From: Hyperoodon ampullatus
Taxonomy: Eukaryota; Chordata; Mammalia; Artiodactyla; Ziphiidae
Assembly: GCA_949752795.1 (NCBI GenBank)
Contig: OX457070.1
Span: 30,799,088-30,863,087 of the forward strand
Direction: 5' to 3'
Length of the DNA stretch: 64,000 nucleotides
The notes below the pieces were generated by a model that saw only the letters and a program-made list of their open reading frames with translations, was not told where the DNA came from and did not search any database. Of this stretch, positions 36,701 through 45,385 are shown piece by piece. The translations under genes and the position numbers were made by a program. Numbering within the stretch: position 1 is the first letter of the stretch; every line of letters begins with the position of its first letter.

Positions 36701-38320
36701 TTTCATCGTCATATTCTAGTGGGGTAAATTCACTTATTAGAGATTGAGTCTTTTAATCCTTTGTAATTTAAAGAGTTTAAAATGTAAGTATACAATATAA
36801 CAGCAATTTTAATTACAAAATGCTTAAATTCTTTTTTTAAAAAAAACAAACAAACAAAAAACCTTTGCAGAAAATGTTTCCATTCACCTGCTCTTCTCAG
36901 GATACTAGCCTAAGTGACCAGGAAAGAAATGTCAACATTAATTATTGTTGGCTCTCAAGAGAGTATTAGTGCCTGCTGCAAAGAGTCTACATACACCTCT
37001 GTGTATATACATGTGTCTTTTCCGAAGGATGTTTCAAAATATGGCTAGCTAGAAAGAATACCAGCTGAGGGCTCATTTATTCTCTGGCATCTACTCGTAA
37101 CTCTCACGACCATAGACACATTACAAACCCTAACTTAGATTGAATTTACTCAATGAAAATCCTGGTGTACTTGACAGAGCTCAGTGCCAGGAGTCAGGGG
37201 GTGGGTTTCTGGTCCCAAATCTGTCACAGCCATGTGATTTGGAGCAGTCACCCAGCTTCTGGGTCTCAGCTTACTCTTGTGAAAATGAGGGAATGAGGTC
37301 AGACGGTCTAAGGCCCCTTCCAGATTTAAATCAAAACAGAATCAGGCAGTAATGTGAGCAGTTTAACCTCCTCTTAGTAGAACTTTCAGGCTAAAATGTT
37401 AAACAATGAATGGCCTAAAACAGAGTCCCATTATGCTCTCATTCAATTAAAAACTGGGCCTTTAAAGGAATGTACTGAATTCAGTTCACTTCTAACGCCC
37501 TGAACTCACTTGGGTCAGTGTGAGTTACATGTTCATATAGGTGTTGTCCACAGGATGCCAAGAAGCCCTATGTGTGAACTCACCCTCTTGGGGAGTATCA
37601 CAGTGACACAGCATACACCCACCATCAGGAGAAAAACCAGCAGTGCTAACGAAATTCAATTTCCTGATGCCACACCAGTGAAACCAAGCGTTTTTGAGTA
37701 AACTTGTGTCTCTGTTTTCTAATCTTTAAAATGGTGCATCTACCCACCACCTTAACAGCACGTTATACAAATTCACTAAGAACTGTGAGTGAAGAGATTT
37801 CAGTCCAATAAAAAAGGATGAATAAGTTACCATTACTGTATCATTATATCCGCTCATCTTTAATCATTTCCTTCTTCCTCTTTTCCAAAAAAAAAAAGAG
37901 GGGAAGAAGAATTTAAATAACAAATGGTTTCTCCTAGTAACCTCTATAGAAGAAGAGTTTCAGTCTTCTAGCATAACACATATGTGTGACTCTTGAAAAG
38001 GATGCTTTAAATCCTGAAGGATTTCCAGACCCTGTCGTCTGGAATTCTCAGCCCCACAAAATCAAGCTGTGCTGCTGCCTGAGCTGGATTAATTCACTTT
38101 TAAGAACCAGAAGGCAATGGAACACGTACTGGCTTCTCCTCACTACTCCAACCTTCTACAGGCTGCAATGCTCTCCCATTTCAGCCCAATAGGTTCAGCA
38201 GATAGAGAGTGCAAAGCTGGACTCCAATCCTCCCCACCCTATCTCCAGGGACACCCTTGCAGGTGGCACTTTGCTTACCCTCTTCACAAGGTAGCCCTCC
38301 CTGATCCGCTTTGGTTCCAT
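13951..38320 (-). CDS. PLEK: Pleckstrin (PLEK), complete nine-exon coding region
   Basis: Pleckstrin is a cytosolic platelet and leukocyte protein, a major protein kinase C substrate that binds phosphoinositides and moves to membranes and the actin cytoskeleton on activation. Coding join on the minus strand: 38320-38279, 29151-28996, 28747-28566, 26783-26692, 23548-23364, 21695-21591, 16425-16342, 15502-15433, 14087-13951. All introns are GT-AG and phases agree, giving 350 codons plus TGA. PH1 covers about residues 4-101 with the invariant helix Trp at 92 (DAWVRDI). The linker KSTRRS places Ser113, Thr114 and Ser117 where the known PKC sites lie. The DEP domain is about 136-221 ([19 protein letters not shown]), and PH2 about 244-347 with its invariant Trp at 338 (IEWIKAIQ). 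No frameshift or stop was seen, so the gene should be functional. Identity rests on recall of the human protein, which this matches almost throughout. Confidence 0.97.
14088..15432 (-). other. PLEK: PLEK intron 8
   Basis: Donor GTAAGA, acceptor tcaccag. Contains an AT/TG-rich simple stretch (14225-14325) and a probable reverse MIR remnant (14890-15010). No young insertions. Confidence 0.9.
15433..15502 (-). CDS. PLEK: PLEK coding exon 8 (residues 283-305, begins 306)
   Basis: 70 nt: [20 protein letters not shown], then NPD and the first base of Gly306. Middle strands of PH2. The acceptor is ctttag and the donor GTAAGA. Residue 283 is Gly where I recall Ala in human, and the HL of human IHLRG reads RL here. 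Confidence 0.96.
15503..16341 (-). other. PLEK: PLEK intron 7
   Basis: Donor GTGAGA, acceptor ctttag. No repeat that I can name; ORFs inside are random. Confidence 0.9.
16342..16425 (-). CDS. PLEK: PLEK coding exon 7 (residues 255-282)
   Basis: 28 codons, phase 0 on both sides: [20 protein letters not shown], then LHYYDPAG. This is the start of PH2, including the basic [10 protein letters not shown] segment typical of phosphoinositide-binding PH domains. The acceptor is atacag and the donor GTGAGA. Confidence 0.96.
16829..17065 (-). mobile_element. L1 3' end, sense to PLEK
   Basis: Reverse-strand L1 UTR (ggtatacagcaaattgattc, then ttccctgtgctctacagtag). The duplication tcaaaggattttaaa (16814-16828) returns as tccaaaggatttaaat near 17065-17080. 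Confidence 0.82.
17645..17750 (+). repeat. L2 3' end fragment
   Basis: Typical L2 tail wording: ctagactgtgggttctgagg, then cagcaccgtgcctggcacac agg. Confidence 0.6.
18618..18712 (+). repeat. MER2-like (TcMar-Tigger) fragment
   Basis: ggacttgagcatccacagat, then tttggtatccgtggcagtcc tggaacc matches the terminal part of the fuller MER2-like copy at 55232-55924. Confidence 0.65.
20927..21134 (-). mobile_element. CHR-family SINE, sense to PLEK
   Basis: T-run, gcagtacgcaggcctctcac, ending ccaccagggaagcc. Perfect 14-bp duplication catccctgtctttt at 20913-20926 and 21135-21148. Confidence 0.95.
21241..21371 (-). mobile_element. Short tRNA-derived SINE (CHR-related), sense to PLEK
   Basis: Body ggctgcaccgcacagcatgt, then accactggactgccaggga. 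Perfect 16-bp duplication gaatttccctatttta at 21225-21240 and 21372-21387. Confidence 0.92.
21591..21695 (-). CDS. PLEK: PLEK coding exon 6 (residues 220-254)
   Basis: 35 codons, phase 0 on both sides: [15 protein letters not shown], then [20 protein letters not shown]. This is the acidic linker between DEP and PH2 and the first PH2 strand. The acceptor is caatag and the donor GTGAGT. Short tRNA-derived SINEs lie 219 bp beyond the donor and about 150 bp before the acceptor. Confidence 0.96.
21850..21977 (-). mobile_element. Short tRNA-derived SINE, sense to PLEK
   Basis: gcagcgtggcatgtgggatc, then accactggactgccaggaaa. No clear duplication found, so the edges are approximate. G-rich run (gggggggcggggg) at its tail side. 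Confidence 0.8.
22869..23073 (-). mobile_element. CHR-family SINE, sense to PLEK
   Basis: T-run and gcggtacgcgggcctctcac body. 18-bp duplication tgggcctaataagttttt (22851-22868) and tgggactaataagttttt (23074-23091), one mismatch. Inserted in an L2 fragment. Confidence 0.95.
23364..23548 (-). CDS. PLEK: PLEK coding exon 5 (completes codon 158, residues 159-219)
   Basis: 185 nt encoding most of the DEP domain: [29 protein letters not shown], then [18 protein letters not shown]. The acceptor is atccag and the donor GTGAGT. Differences from the human protein I remember are conservative (Met to Val in GLVIAS, Met to Leu in GDLSK). Confidence 0.96.
24490..24690 (+). mobile_element. L1 3' end, antisense to PLEK
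   Basis: ggtcctaccatatagcacag, then gtacacctgaaactaacaca and gtaaatcaactatatttcaa with an A-rich tail. Confidence 0.85.
24701..24738. repeat. (CA)n microsatellite
   Basis: About 16 uninterrupted CA units. Confidence 0.95.
26090..26297 (-). repeat. MIR element (reverse), sense to PLEK
   Basis: gatagacaaggaaagtgaag cacagagaggctaa in order, then ttttacagctagtacattga and aaaccactacacc. Confidence 0.85.
26692..26783 (-). CDS. PLEK: PLEK coding exon 4 (completes codon 127, residues 128-157, begins 158)
   Basis: 92 nt reading [16 protein letters not shown] and then [12 protein letters not shown], the linker and start of the DEP domain. The acceptor is cgtgcag and the donor GTAAAA. The first base T completes Gly127 with the GG of exon 3, and the last base G opens Gly158, which fixes both junctions. 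Confidence 0.96.
27950..28012. repeat. (CT)n simple repeat
   Basis: Interrupted CT tract, (GA)n in the PLEK transcript. Confidence 0.95.
28278..28555 (+). mobile_element. L1 3' end inserted at the PLEK exon 3 donor
   Basis: L1 3' UTR (gctagtgggaagcagctgca, gctttgtgaccacctagagg, then cactttgttatacagcagaa) with a degenerate A tail. The 14-bp duplication agaaaatcacccta lies at 28264-28277 and 28556-28569. The second copy covers the last four bases of exon 3 and the first ten of intron 3. Confidence 0.93.
28566..28747 (-). CDS. PLEK: PLEK coding exon 3 (residues 67-126, plus two bases of codon 127)
   Basis: 182 nt starting [16 protein letters not shown] and ending RLPETIDL plus GG. It carries the C-terminal helix of PH1 (Trp92) and the PKC-target cluster KSTRRS (Ser113, Thr114, Ser117). 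The acceptor is tttcag. The donor is AGG|GTGATTTTCT, a non-optimal donor that lies inside the target-site duplication of an antisense L1, so the intron turns into L1 sequence after ten bases. Confidence 0.96.
28748..28995 (-). other. PLEK: PLEK intron 2 (248 bp)
   Basis: Donor GTGAGT, acceptor tttcag. No repeats. Confidence 0.93.
28996..29151 (-). CDS. PLEK: PLEK coding exon 2 (residues 15-66)
   Basis: 52 codons, phase 0 on both sides, starting [18 protein letters not shown] and ending CQDFGKRM, the core beta strands of PH1. The acceptor is attacag and the donor GTGAGT. Residue 17 is Met where I recall Val in human. The intron to exon 3 is only 248 bp, so exons 2 and 3 form a tight pair. Confidence 0.96.
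30290..30900 (+). mobile_element. Old L1 fragment, antisense to PLEK
   Basis: Diverged L1 ORF2/3' region: ggaaatgcagattaaaacca, ggcaggagtgcaaaatggta, then gaaaatgttcaaaataattg. Confidence 0.75.
31570..31735 (-). repeat. MIR element (reverse)
   Basis: gtaagaaagctgaggccact, then gggactgagattagaaccca ggtctcc. Confidence 0.75.
31785..31945. repeat. AT-rich simple sequence
   Basis: tatatatatata and tgtgtgtatgtgtgtac tracts with many short self-complementary pieces. Confidence 0.8.
32290..32480 (+). mobile_element. Old L1 fragment
   Basis: Diverged ORF2 sequence (aatggacaaacaatagaaac, then gcaattaaacaaatgcaaat). Confidence 0.55.
32600..32830 (+). repeat. MIR element
   Basis: gctcaaatcccagctctgcc, agcaatgtgaccttaaggaa, then gaacaaagggagcacccagt. 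Confidence 0.85.
33371..33407. repeat. 37-bp segment shared with 39287-39323
   Basis: Starts ctcaaaaacatatttaacat and runs on through gaatatctaaaaatgac. It matches 39287-39323 with one mismatch. Both follow an A-run. Family not recognised. Confidence 0.8.
34175..34400 (+). repeat. MIR element
   Basis: agctgtgtgaccttaggcaa, ttataaaatgaaaataataa, then gcctagcttgtagtaggtgc. Confidence 0.88.
34565..34770 (+). repeat. MIR element
   Basis: tagctgtgtgaccttaggca aggcc in order, then cctcctctgtaaagtaaggg. Confidence 0.85.
35425..35630 (+). repeat. MIR element
   Basis: gtggttggacaagcctgggt ttgaaaccc, then gagcctcagtttctcatctg taagatgggg. It creates part of a spurious 133-codon ORF. Confidence 0.88.
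37165..37335 (+). repeat. MIR element
   Basis: caaatctgtcacagccatgt gatttgg, then gggtctcagcttactcttgt gaaaatgagg. Confidence 0.75.
38279..38320 (-). CDS. PLEK: PLEK coding exon 1 (residues 1-14)
   Basis: The exon encodes [14 protein letters not shown] and then meets a GTAAGC donor at 38278. It begins PH1. The ATG at 38320-38318 is preceded on the minus strand by cgtccgac, so the Kozak context is weak to moderate (C at -3). Residue 14 is Arg; the human protein, from memory, has Lys there, so the basic charge is kept. Intron phase is 0. Confidence 0.95.
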
Positions 38321-38520
38321 GTCGGACGGACAAAGAGTTGGCCGAGTCCCCCCGCAGAAGTCGCGTCAGAAGCTCGCCCTCCTCTGAGAGCTGGGGCCGT
38401 TGTGGGCTGCTTTTCTAGAGCGAGTCCCCTTTCACAGTTTCCCCTCTGCTGGCAATCGCGTGATCACATCCTCTTCCCCTCAACGGGGTGGAAGATCAGA
38501 ATAAGGAACTGCAGAGTGAA
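38321..38520 (-). promoter_or_regulatory. PLEK: PLEK 5' UTR and probable proximal promoter
   Basis: The 200 bp before the ATG are richer in G+C than their surroundings and have scattered CpGs but no TATA box on the minus strand. Two purine-rich GGGGAA sites, near 38438-38443 (gaggggaaac) and 38472-38480 (gaggggaagaggatgtg), fit ETS-family (PU.1-like) binding, as expected for a myeloid/platelet gene. The transcription start cannot be read from sequence. This is inference from position and motifs only. Confidence 0.45.
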
Positions 38521-39316
38521 ACAACCCATTCTTTGCTAACATTGGAGATTTATCAAAAGTACAGTTGGGTCGAATATTTACCTAAGGTCAATTTTTATTA
38601 TCATAAAGGAAATAATTCTCCTAAAGAGAAAAAAATAGTGAAAGGAAAAGGAAAATGAACAGGAAAACCCTACTGGTGGAAATTTTCCTGGCTTAGGAAT
38701 TATACCCGAGAGTCTAGAAAGGCTGAATCAAAATGCCAAGAAATTCAGAACTGTCTGGTTAGCATAACAAAGGCAACTACTATTAAGTGAATGTCTATTT
38801 CTGTCCCAGGTGTTCTCCTAGGTGTGTTTCAACCTACCTCATTTAGCATAGTTCTTATAAGAAACCCACAGGGGAAAAGATATTGTTGCCTCTATCTTAG
38901 ACATAAGGAAACTCACGCTCAGAGAAGAAAGCAGTTGTCTTAAGGACACATAGCAGGAAAGAGGCAAAACCAGAAAAGTAGGGAGGGTCCTTAACAGGGT
39001 GCTGTTACCTCGCATCGGGCCTGTGGTCTGTGTCACATAGACCACTAATCCCACAGTAGGAAGAAGTTCATACCCAAACATGTTTGAGAACTTGTACATT
39101 ACAGCCCCAGTTTGCTGGCTCCCTTTCAGTTAACAAATTAAAGACCCTCCCAAAGCACTACAGCTGAGAATCCTACCGTAATGGTGGTTAATCTTGTGTT
39201 TTTCAAATTTATTTGACCACATAATGCTTTTTTTGAGCAATTGCTATCAACATTCTTGTGACGAGTTAAAGTGGAAAAAAAAAACTCTCAAAAACATATT
39301 TAACATGAATATCTAA
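38521..39316. other. PLEK upstream intergenic, proximal
   Basis: Contains a reverse MIR (38775-38985) and the 37-bp shared segment at 39287. The rest is unassigned and may include regulatory DNA. Confidence 0.4.
38775..38985 (-). repeat. MIR element (reverse)
   Basis: tcttagacataaggaaactc acgctcagagaagaaagc in order, then aaggacacatagcaggaaag. Confidence 0.8.
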
Positions 39317-39733
39317 ACATGACTGACCCCCAAAATAAGTCCTAACCCCCAGTACCTTAGAATGTGACCTTATTTGGGAATAATGTATTGCAGATGCCAT
39401 CAGTTAGGATGAGGTCATACTGGAGTAGGTGGGCCCTTAATCCAATACGACTAGTGTCCTTAGGAGAAGAGGAGTGAGACACACAGAGAGAAACAGAGGC
39501 ATGGATGGGAGGAATACCTCTACCTGCCAAGGAATGCCAAGGGTTGCCGGCAAATACCAGAAGCTAGAAGAGGCAGGCCAGGATTTTCCTCTAAAGCAGT
39601 CATAGAGAACATGGCCCTGCCAGCTGATTTCAGACTTCTAGCCTTCAGAACTGTGAGACAATACATTTCTATTGTTTTAAGTCACCCTGTTTGTGGTGCT
39701 TTGTTATAGCAGCCCTAGGAAACTAATACACGT
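39317..39733 (+). mobile_element. MaLR-type solo LTR (MLT1-like)
   Basis: cccagtaccttagaatgtga ccttatttggg in order, cttctagccttcagaactgt gagacaatacatttc, then gctttgttatagcagcccta. Ancient ERVL-MaLR LTR, no internal part. Subfamily uncertain. Confidence 0.8.
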
Positions 39734-39764
39734 CTGAAAAACTTGTATTCTACAGAATCAACTT

Positions 39765-39960
39765 TCAGAATGTTAACCTGGCCATGTGAAAATGGGCAGG
39801 TTATTTAATCATCTGTGCCTCAGTTTTCTCATCTGTAAAATGGGAAAAAATAACATTTATTCAATGGGCTTATTCTTAGGGAAGTATTCTTAAATAAGAA
39901 GACTTGTAAATGTTTAGAAAAGTGTCTAGAACATAATGTGTTCATAAATGTTAGTAATGC
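39765..39960 (+). repeat. MIR element
   Basis: gtgcctcagttttctcatct gtaaaatggg, then agtgtctagaacataatgtg. Confidence 0.85.
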
Positions 39961-42789
39961 CTCATTTTCAAGGAGTCTCCATTGCCTTACGGCTAGTCCT
40001 TTTCAATGATAAGTTCAACTGAGATTATAGAAGTAACATAGGACTAGGTTTTTGATTCCTTCCCTTTTCCCATTACATCAGTCAGCATTCTTTGGCTGCA
40101 GTCACAAAGAAACCAACTCTGGCTTATATAGGCAAATAGGAATTTACTAGATGAATGTGGGGTGGCTCATGGACTTGAAGGACAAAATAAAGACTCAGGT
40201 CTTTGAAAGGATGGAAAACGGCACAGCTGTGGGATTCTACAAAGCAAGAAGTAATGGACGGTCTCTTTGAGACACCAAGTTGAAAGAAGTCCAGTGGTTT
40301 TCAGGCTCTACAAGAGTTTCCAGTGACCGGAACTTTGGTTAGCCTAGCTTGGCTTAGTGCTTACCCCTCAGCCATCTGATGGGGGGAGCACGTGAACGAA
40401 CAGCCCCATCAGGACCGTGCCCAGTCGGGGAGGGGCTTGTCCCCCCAGGGTAAAATCAAGGCACTATTAACAGTAGAAGAGGGAAGGGCCCCTAGGCAGG
40501 CAAAAACAACAGATGTCCACAGAAGGCATGTCAGGAGCCAGGAAAGTCAAGAGCAGGGAGAAGATCTGTTCTTGGGGTTTTCTAAGAGTCTCCTGATTCG
40601 CTCTCCTCCTTCCTTCCAGCTGTGGATCTAACCCATAGTCATTGCCCCTCTATTTTTCACTTTTCATCTTATCCTAATCGATTCCTTAAAATTATAGATG
40701 ACTTGCCATCAGTTTCTCATTGCACCAAAATTAGTAAGAAGTTAGAAAGTTTGGGGGGATAGGAGTGAAAGAATCAACATTTGATGGCACCTGAGCAAAA
40801 CAGAAACAAAGAAAAGGAGGACTGCCAGGTCTGCTTTGAAACAAGTATTTTGCTACGTTGGTGTTAGTACAGGCAACGGAAACTGTTCACAGATTTACCA
40901 AGTCTAATTTCATGGCTAAATGTATCTCTTTTTGTTTAATTAACCTAGTGACTTCTAATTTATAATGTTTTCTCCTTTTGTCCTAATATGACCAGAAGTC
41001 TTAATGAATCCTTACTCTGAAATATCATATCTCTTACATGCCTACAGTGTAAAAGCACCCCCTGCATTCTGAATAATTCTTTTTAAGAAATATGTATTGA
41101 ATGCTTACTATGTGTCAGGCCCTGGACTAGGTAAAAATGTCTTGCCACCAATGAGCTTCCCAAATGTGTTAATCAGGTGAGCATTAACCATGGCTGGATT
41201 AGATGCTGCCACCCCTGCCTCTCCGGTCAGGGGTCAAAATGCCTGCTTAGCGACCCCTAGTGGTCAGTACAGGGAACTGTCTGAATCAATGCCATATTAG
41301 GACTTCCTTCTCTTACTGGACGGAGTCTGAGCAAATGCTCTTCTGCTCTGGTGGATTCTATTCCCACATCTGATAATTAGAACCTCTTTCAATATCTTTT
41401 TTATGTGTATGTGTCTAGGCTTACTTTTAAGAATCTCTTTCTGTCCTCCTTTTAATTCTCTCACATTGGATCAATACCCTGGAAACAATTCTTACAGTAC
41501 ATTTTATTGGTGTAAAGAATATTTAAGACTTTGGAATAAGCAAAAAAGATTACTGCATGTCTCCAGTGGAAAACTAGGCATCATTTACAGCACACCTTTC
41601 CAGGTTATCTGATTCTATGGAGTTTGTGCTTTCCGTGTATTTGAATTATTTTACAACTCTATAAATTGTGGATACCTGATAACAATGCAAATAATTCTTG
41701 TCTATGGACATGCAAATAAATTCTGTCTGGTGGAGGTCCAACCCCACCCTACTCCCCATGGAAAAAGCCAGTTTTTTGTCCATTTGTAAATTGATTTTAC
41801 CATTCCTTTACTCCATATCAATTTGTCCTTGACTTCTCCTTTGAACCAGTTGTGACAGCTGGCTGGTTCCCACTTTAATTCATGAGCTAAATAAAATTTC
41901 CCTTTTATTATGTGTGAGTCATGATTTTATTTTGAAACGTTTTAAATGTTTTTAATTTAAAATTTTAAAAACTTATTCTTCAGCATTGGTAATTCCAAAA
42001 AAGGCTTACATCTAGCTGAGAAATATTGGAATACTGTTAGTACTCAACCTAAATGAAAGTGTCAGAACCAGAGAAGAGTCTGAGGTTTACCTACGTGCAA
42101 GCTTACAAGTTAGTCTGCACAGTTTTGTGGAAGCTGCTAGAAGACACCAGACTTCCGGACCTTACAATTTGACAAAGGACTTTGTTACTCACAACACAGT
42201 AGGCAAGATAGGCTTCATGTTTGTGTTGTTCCTCTTGTCCCCAGTTGCTGTGAGAAAAGATGGAGCAGCCTAGATGGATGCTGCACATACAGGAGCTTAT
42301 TGAACCCAAATCTTTGACCATGGGCTGCAAGCAAACCTGCCCAAACTTTGCCTCAGAAGGAGACATTATCCTTATTATACTGGACAGTAAACAAATCTGC
42401 CCTTGCTCTGCAGAGAGACCCTATCTCCATCTCCCAAGGTTATTGTTCACTGTACAAACAAACATCCACGAAAAGATAGTGCCTCTCCTTGCCAATTGTA
42501 AAGAAGAACAAGAGATCCATGGAGAATTATCTCCCAATGAAAGGAAAGCCTTAAGTTGTTAATTTCTTTAAACCCATTAGAGAATATCTAGTTGCTTCCC
42601 AATGGGCCTCCAGCTCAAAATGCATAACTGAGAGCACATATTAAGCAATTCTTCCCAACAGACACAGAATTCATGCGGAAATGATAAAAGAAATATAAAA
42701 GTATATATATGCATAGACCCATTTGCTTCACATATATTTCCTTGCTCTGTCAACTGAGAGCCTAGAAGCCACAACACCCTGGTAGCAGC
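39961..42789. other. Upstream intergenic, unassigned
   Basis: No coding exons found. A possible L3/CR1 fragment at 41085-41155 and an unnamed old repeat near 40080-40160. The remainder is not recognised. Confidence 0.35.
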
Positions 42790-42792
42790 ATT

Positions 42793-43166
42793 CACAGTAC
42801 TATGGACTAAGTGTTTATATGCCTCCAAAATGTCGAAATTCTCATCCCCAATGTGATGGTAGTAGGAGATGGGGCCGTTGGGAGGTAATTACTCCAAGAA
42901 GGTAGAGCATTCATGAATGGGATTAGTGACCTAATAAAAAGACACAAGAGAGCTTGCTTTCTCTCTCTCTGATCTTCTGCCATGTGGGGGTAAAATGAGG
43001 AGACAGCAGTCTGCAACATGGGAGGAGACCCTCATCATAACGCAACTACAATGACAACCTGATCTTGGATGTCTAGCCTCCAGAACTGTGAGAAATAAAT
43101 CTCTGTTGTTTATCAGACGCTCAGTCTGCAGTAGTTTGTCATAGCAGCCTAAACTGACCAAGACAC
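42793..43166 (+). mobile_element. MaLR-type solo LTR
   Basis: ccaatgtgatggtagtagga gatggggcc in order, tctagcctccagaactgtga gaaataaatc, then tagcagcctaaactgaccaa gaca. Old ERVL-MaLR LTR. Confidence 0.82.
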
Positions 43167-43849
43167 TAGTGCCCAGATCTTGATACACTATCTCCAATGA
43201 AAGGAACTAGGGGTCCTTGGAGAAACAGATGATTCTAGGACTGGGACAGGAAATATACAAGATGAGCCTGGAACATCTTGTAGTGTCAGAAAGCAAGGAA
43301 GTGCTAAAAGTTTTTTAAATAAATAAATAAAACCACAATGATGGGTCATGTCAAAGGGCCACAGGAGCCAACGGAAAGACATCCCAATGGCCAAAGCTGG
43401 AACAATTCAAACAACAAAATAGATAAAGCACTCTTGGATTATAGCCCAAAGAATAAAATAGATAAATAAATGATTGAACAGATAAATAAATGAGGGAGAA
43501 AAGGCAAATCTATTCCAAGGATTCCAACTAATTTGTGTAAATACTCCACCCTCAAGAAAATGGAGCATAAATCCCCACTCCTTAATCATGGGCCACTTAT
43601 AATAACTTCCTTTCAAAGAGTACAGCATGGAAAGAGGAAAAAAAGAGTAAGTTCATCGTGGAGAAAACTGACAAACACAACCTCAGCCTGGTGATCAAGG
43701 TCAACATCAATGGTGATAAGTCAGGTTGAAAGTATGCACTCTTGATATCTGATCATGAGAGAAATATTAGGCAAGCCTCAATTGAGGAACATTCTGCAAA
43801 ATGCTTGACCAGTATTCCTCAAAACTGTCAAGGTCATCAAAAAACAAGG

Positions 43850-44150
43850 AAGTTCTGAGAAATTATCACAGCTAAGAGGAGCTTATGGAGACATGAGAAC
43901 TAAATGTAACGTGGGATGGGATCCAGGACAGAGAAAGGACATTAAGGGAAAACCAAGTAAATCTAAAGAAAGCATCAACTTTAGTTAATAATAATGTATC
44001 AATATCAGTTAATTAATAGTAACAAATATGCCATATTAATGTAAATGTTAATAATAGAGGAAACTGGGTAGAGGGCATATAGGAACTCTCTATACTATCT
44101 AAATTTTTCTGTAAATCTATAACTATTCTAAAATGTATTCAATACCGTGA
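43850..44150 (+). mobile_element. Old L1 3'-end-like fragment
   Basis: ggcatataggaactctctat actatct in order, then taaatctataactattctaa aatg. Assigned by general resemblance only. Confidence 0.5.
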
Positions 44151-45121
44151 TAAAAAGAAAGCATTTCCGATTTACCTTCACCTTCTTAATTTTTATCCCA
44201 TTCAGATGGAGATTCTGATGGAAAATTTTCCATATTGTTATGTTTATATCCCATTTGTTCAGAAAGGCTTTAAATTCATTCAGGACTGTTTTGCAGTGGA
44301 AACTTCGTTTTGTCAGTTCTTCCTCTCCCTGTAAAGATTATGGAGGTATAGAACACTGCTTTTTAAAAGAGTGTACCTTTGTTATCTCAAGATTTTGATG
44401 CAGTGTGTAAGTCTCTAGTTGTCTAAAGATGGAAAGCACTCAAATTTCAGATTTTTAGAGATATTATTAAATAAACGTCTTACACCAACTATGACAACCA
44501 AAAACTAAGAGGATGGGTCCGCAGAAGAATCCCACTAATACAGCCAAGCTGAGGGGACTAGCTATTGGAAGTATGGGCTGCTGAAGGTCGATGCCAACCA
44601 AATCCCAGTCCTGCCAGCACATTTGGAGAAGTGCAGCAAACCAAGCACCGTGGAACAGCGCTGCTGGGCACTTACTGTCAGCCCACTCCTTGTACAGACA
44701 GTGGATCTGAAGGAGGAGAATGGGCAATGCTACTGCTGCCTATAGACAGGGGCAATTGTTGGATGAAAGGGTGGGCGAGCGGAAGCTGCAGGCTCATAGA
44801 ACACGCGCGCAGTTTGCCACGGCGGCAATCGGAGGCTGAGATTCAAGGTGTCTGACAAGACCTCCGGCATTGTTGCCCTGGGGAAGGGATGCCTTTTTCT
44901 TGTATGCAATAGTACCCTCCTCCAATTAAGCATCGTGATCCTGAGGTTGCTCGACCCAGAGGGGGTGCCTTTTGCCATGAACAATAGACCCTTCACAGGC
45001 TAGCTGCAGCCCAAAGGAGTTCCCCAAACAACTGCCAAGCGGCAACTCAAACAGAACCTTGGAGAAGCTCCTTGCTTCCATTTCCTTGCCGCTATCCCAA
45101 GCAAGTAGGCTTCTGGTCTTT
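44151..45121. other. Unassigned stretch, GC-richer around 44500-45050
   Basis: Contains 86-96 codon overlapping ORFs on both strands and cacgcgcgcagtttgccacg with several CpGs, but no family motif or splice pattern. May be an old retroelement I cannot name. Confidence 0.35.
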
Positions 45122-45136
45122 TAAAACAAAACACTA

Positions 45137-45370
45137 AAACGTAAGGTAGATAGCTAGTGGGAAGCAGCCGCATAGCACAGGGAGATCAGCTTGGTGCTTT
45201 GTGACCGCCTGGAGGGGTGGAATAGGGAGGGTGGGAGGGAGGGAGACGCAAGAGGGAAGGGATATGGTCACAGATGTATATGTATAACTGATTCATTTTG
45301 TTATACAGCAGAAACTAATAAAAAAATACTAGTATTAGGCACCCTCAAATTTAAAAAAAAATTAAAAAAA
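45137..45370 (+). mobile_element. L1 3' end with 15-bp duplication
   Basis: gctagtgggaagcagccgca, then gattcattttgttatacagc. Duplication taaaacaaaacacta at 45122-45136 and 45371-45385. Confidence 0.9.
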
Positions 45371-45385
45371 TAAAACAAAACACTA

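Larger units (their letters stand above)
29152..38278 (-). other. PLEK: PLEK intron 1 (9.1 kb)
   Basis: Donor GTAAGC, acceptor attacag. Contains an old L1 fragment (30290-30900), another (32290-32480), AT-rich simple sequence (31785-31940), six MIRs and a possible L3/CR1 piece near 33490-33590, but no CHR SINE. First introns often hold enhancers; nothing here proves one. Confidence 0.9.

Noticed and set aside
38117..38539. 140-codon plus-strand ORF over PLEK exon 1
   Set aside because: It is a shadow of the exon and promoter on the opposite strand.
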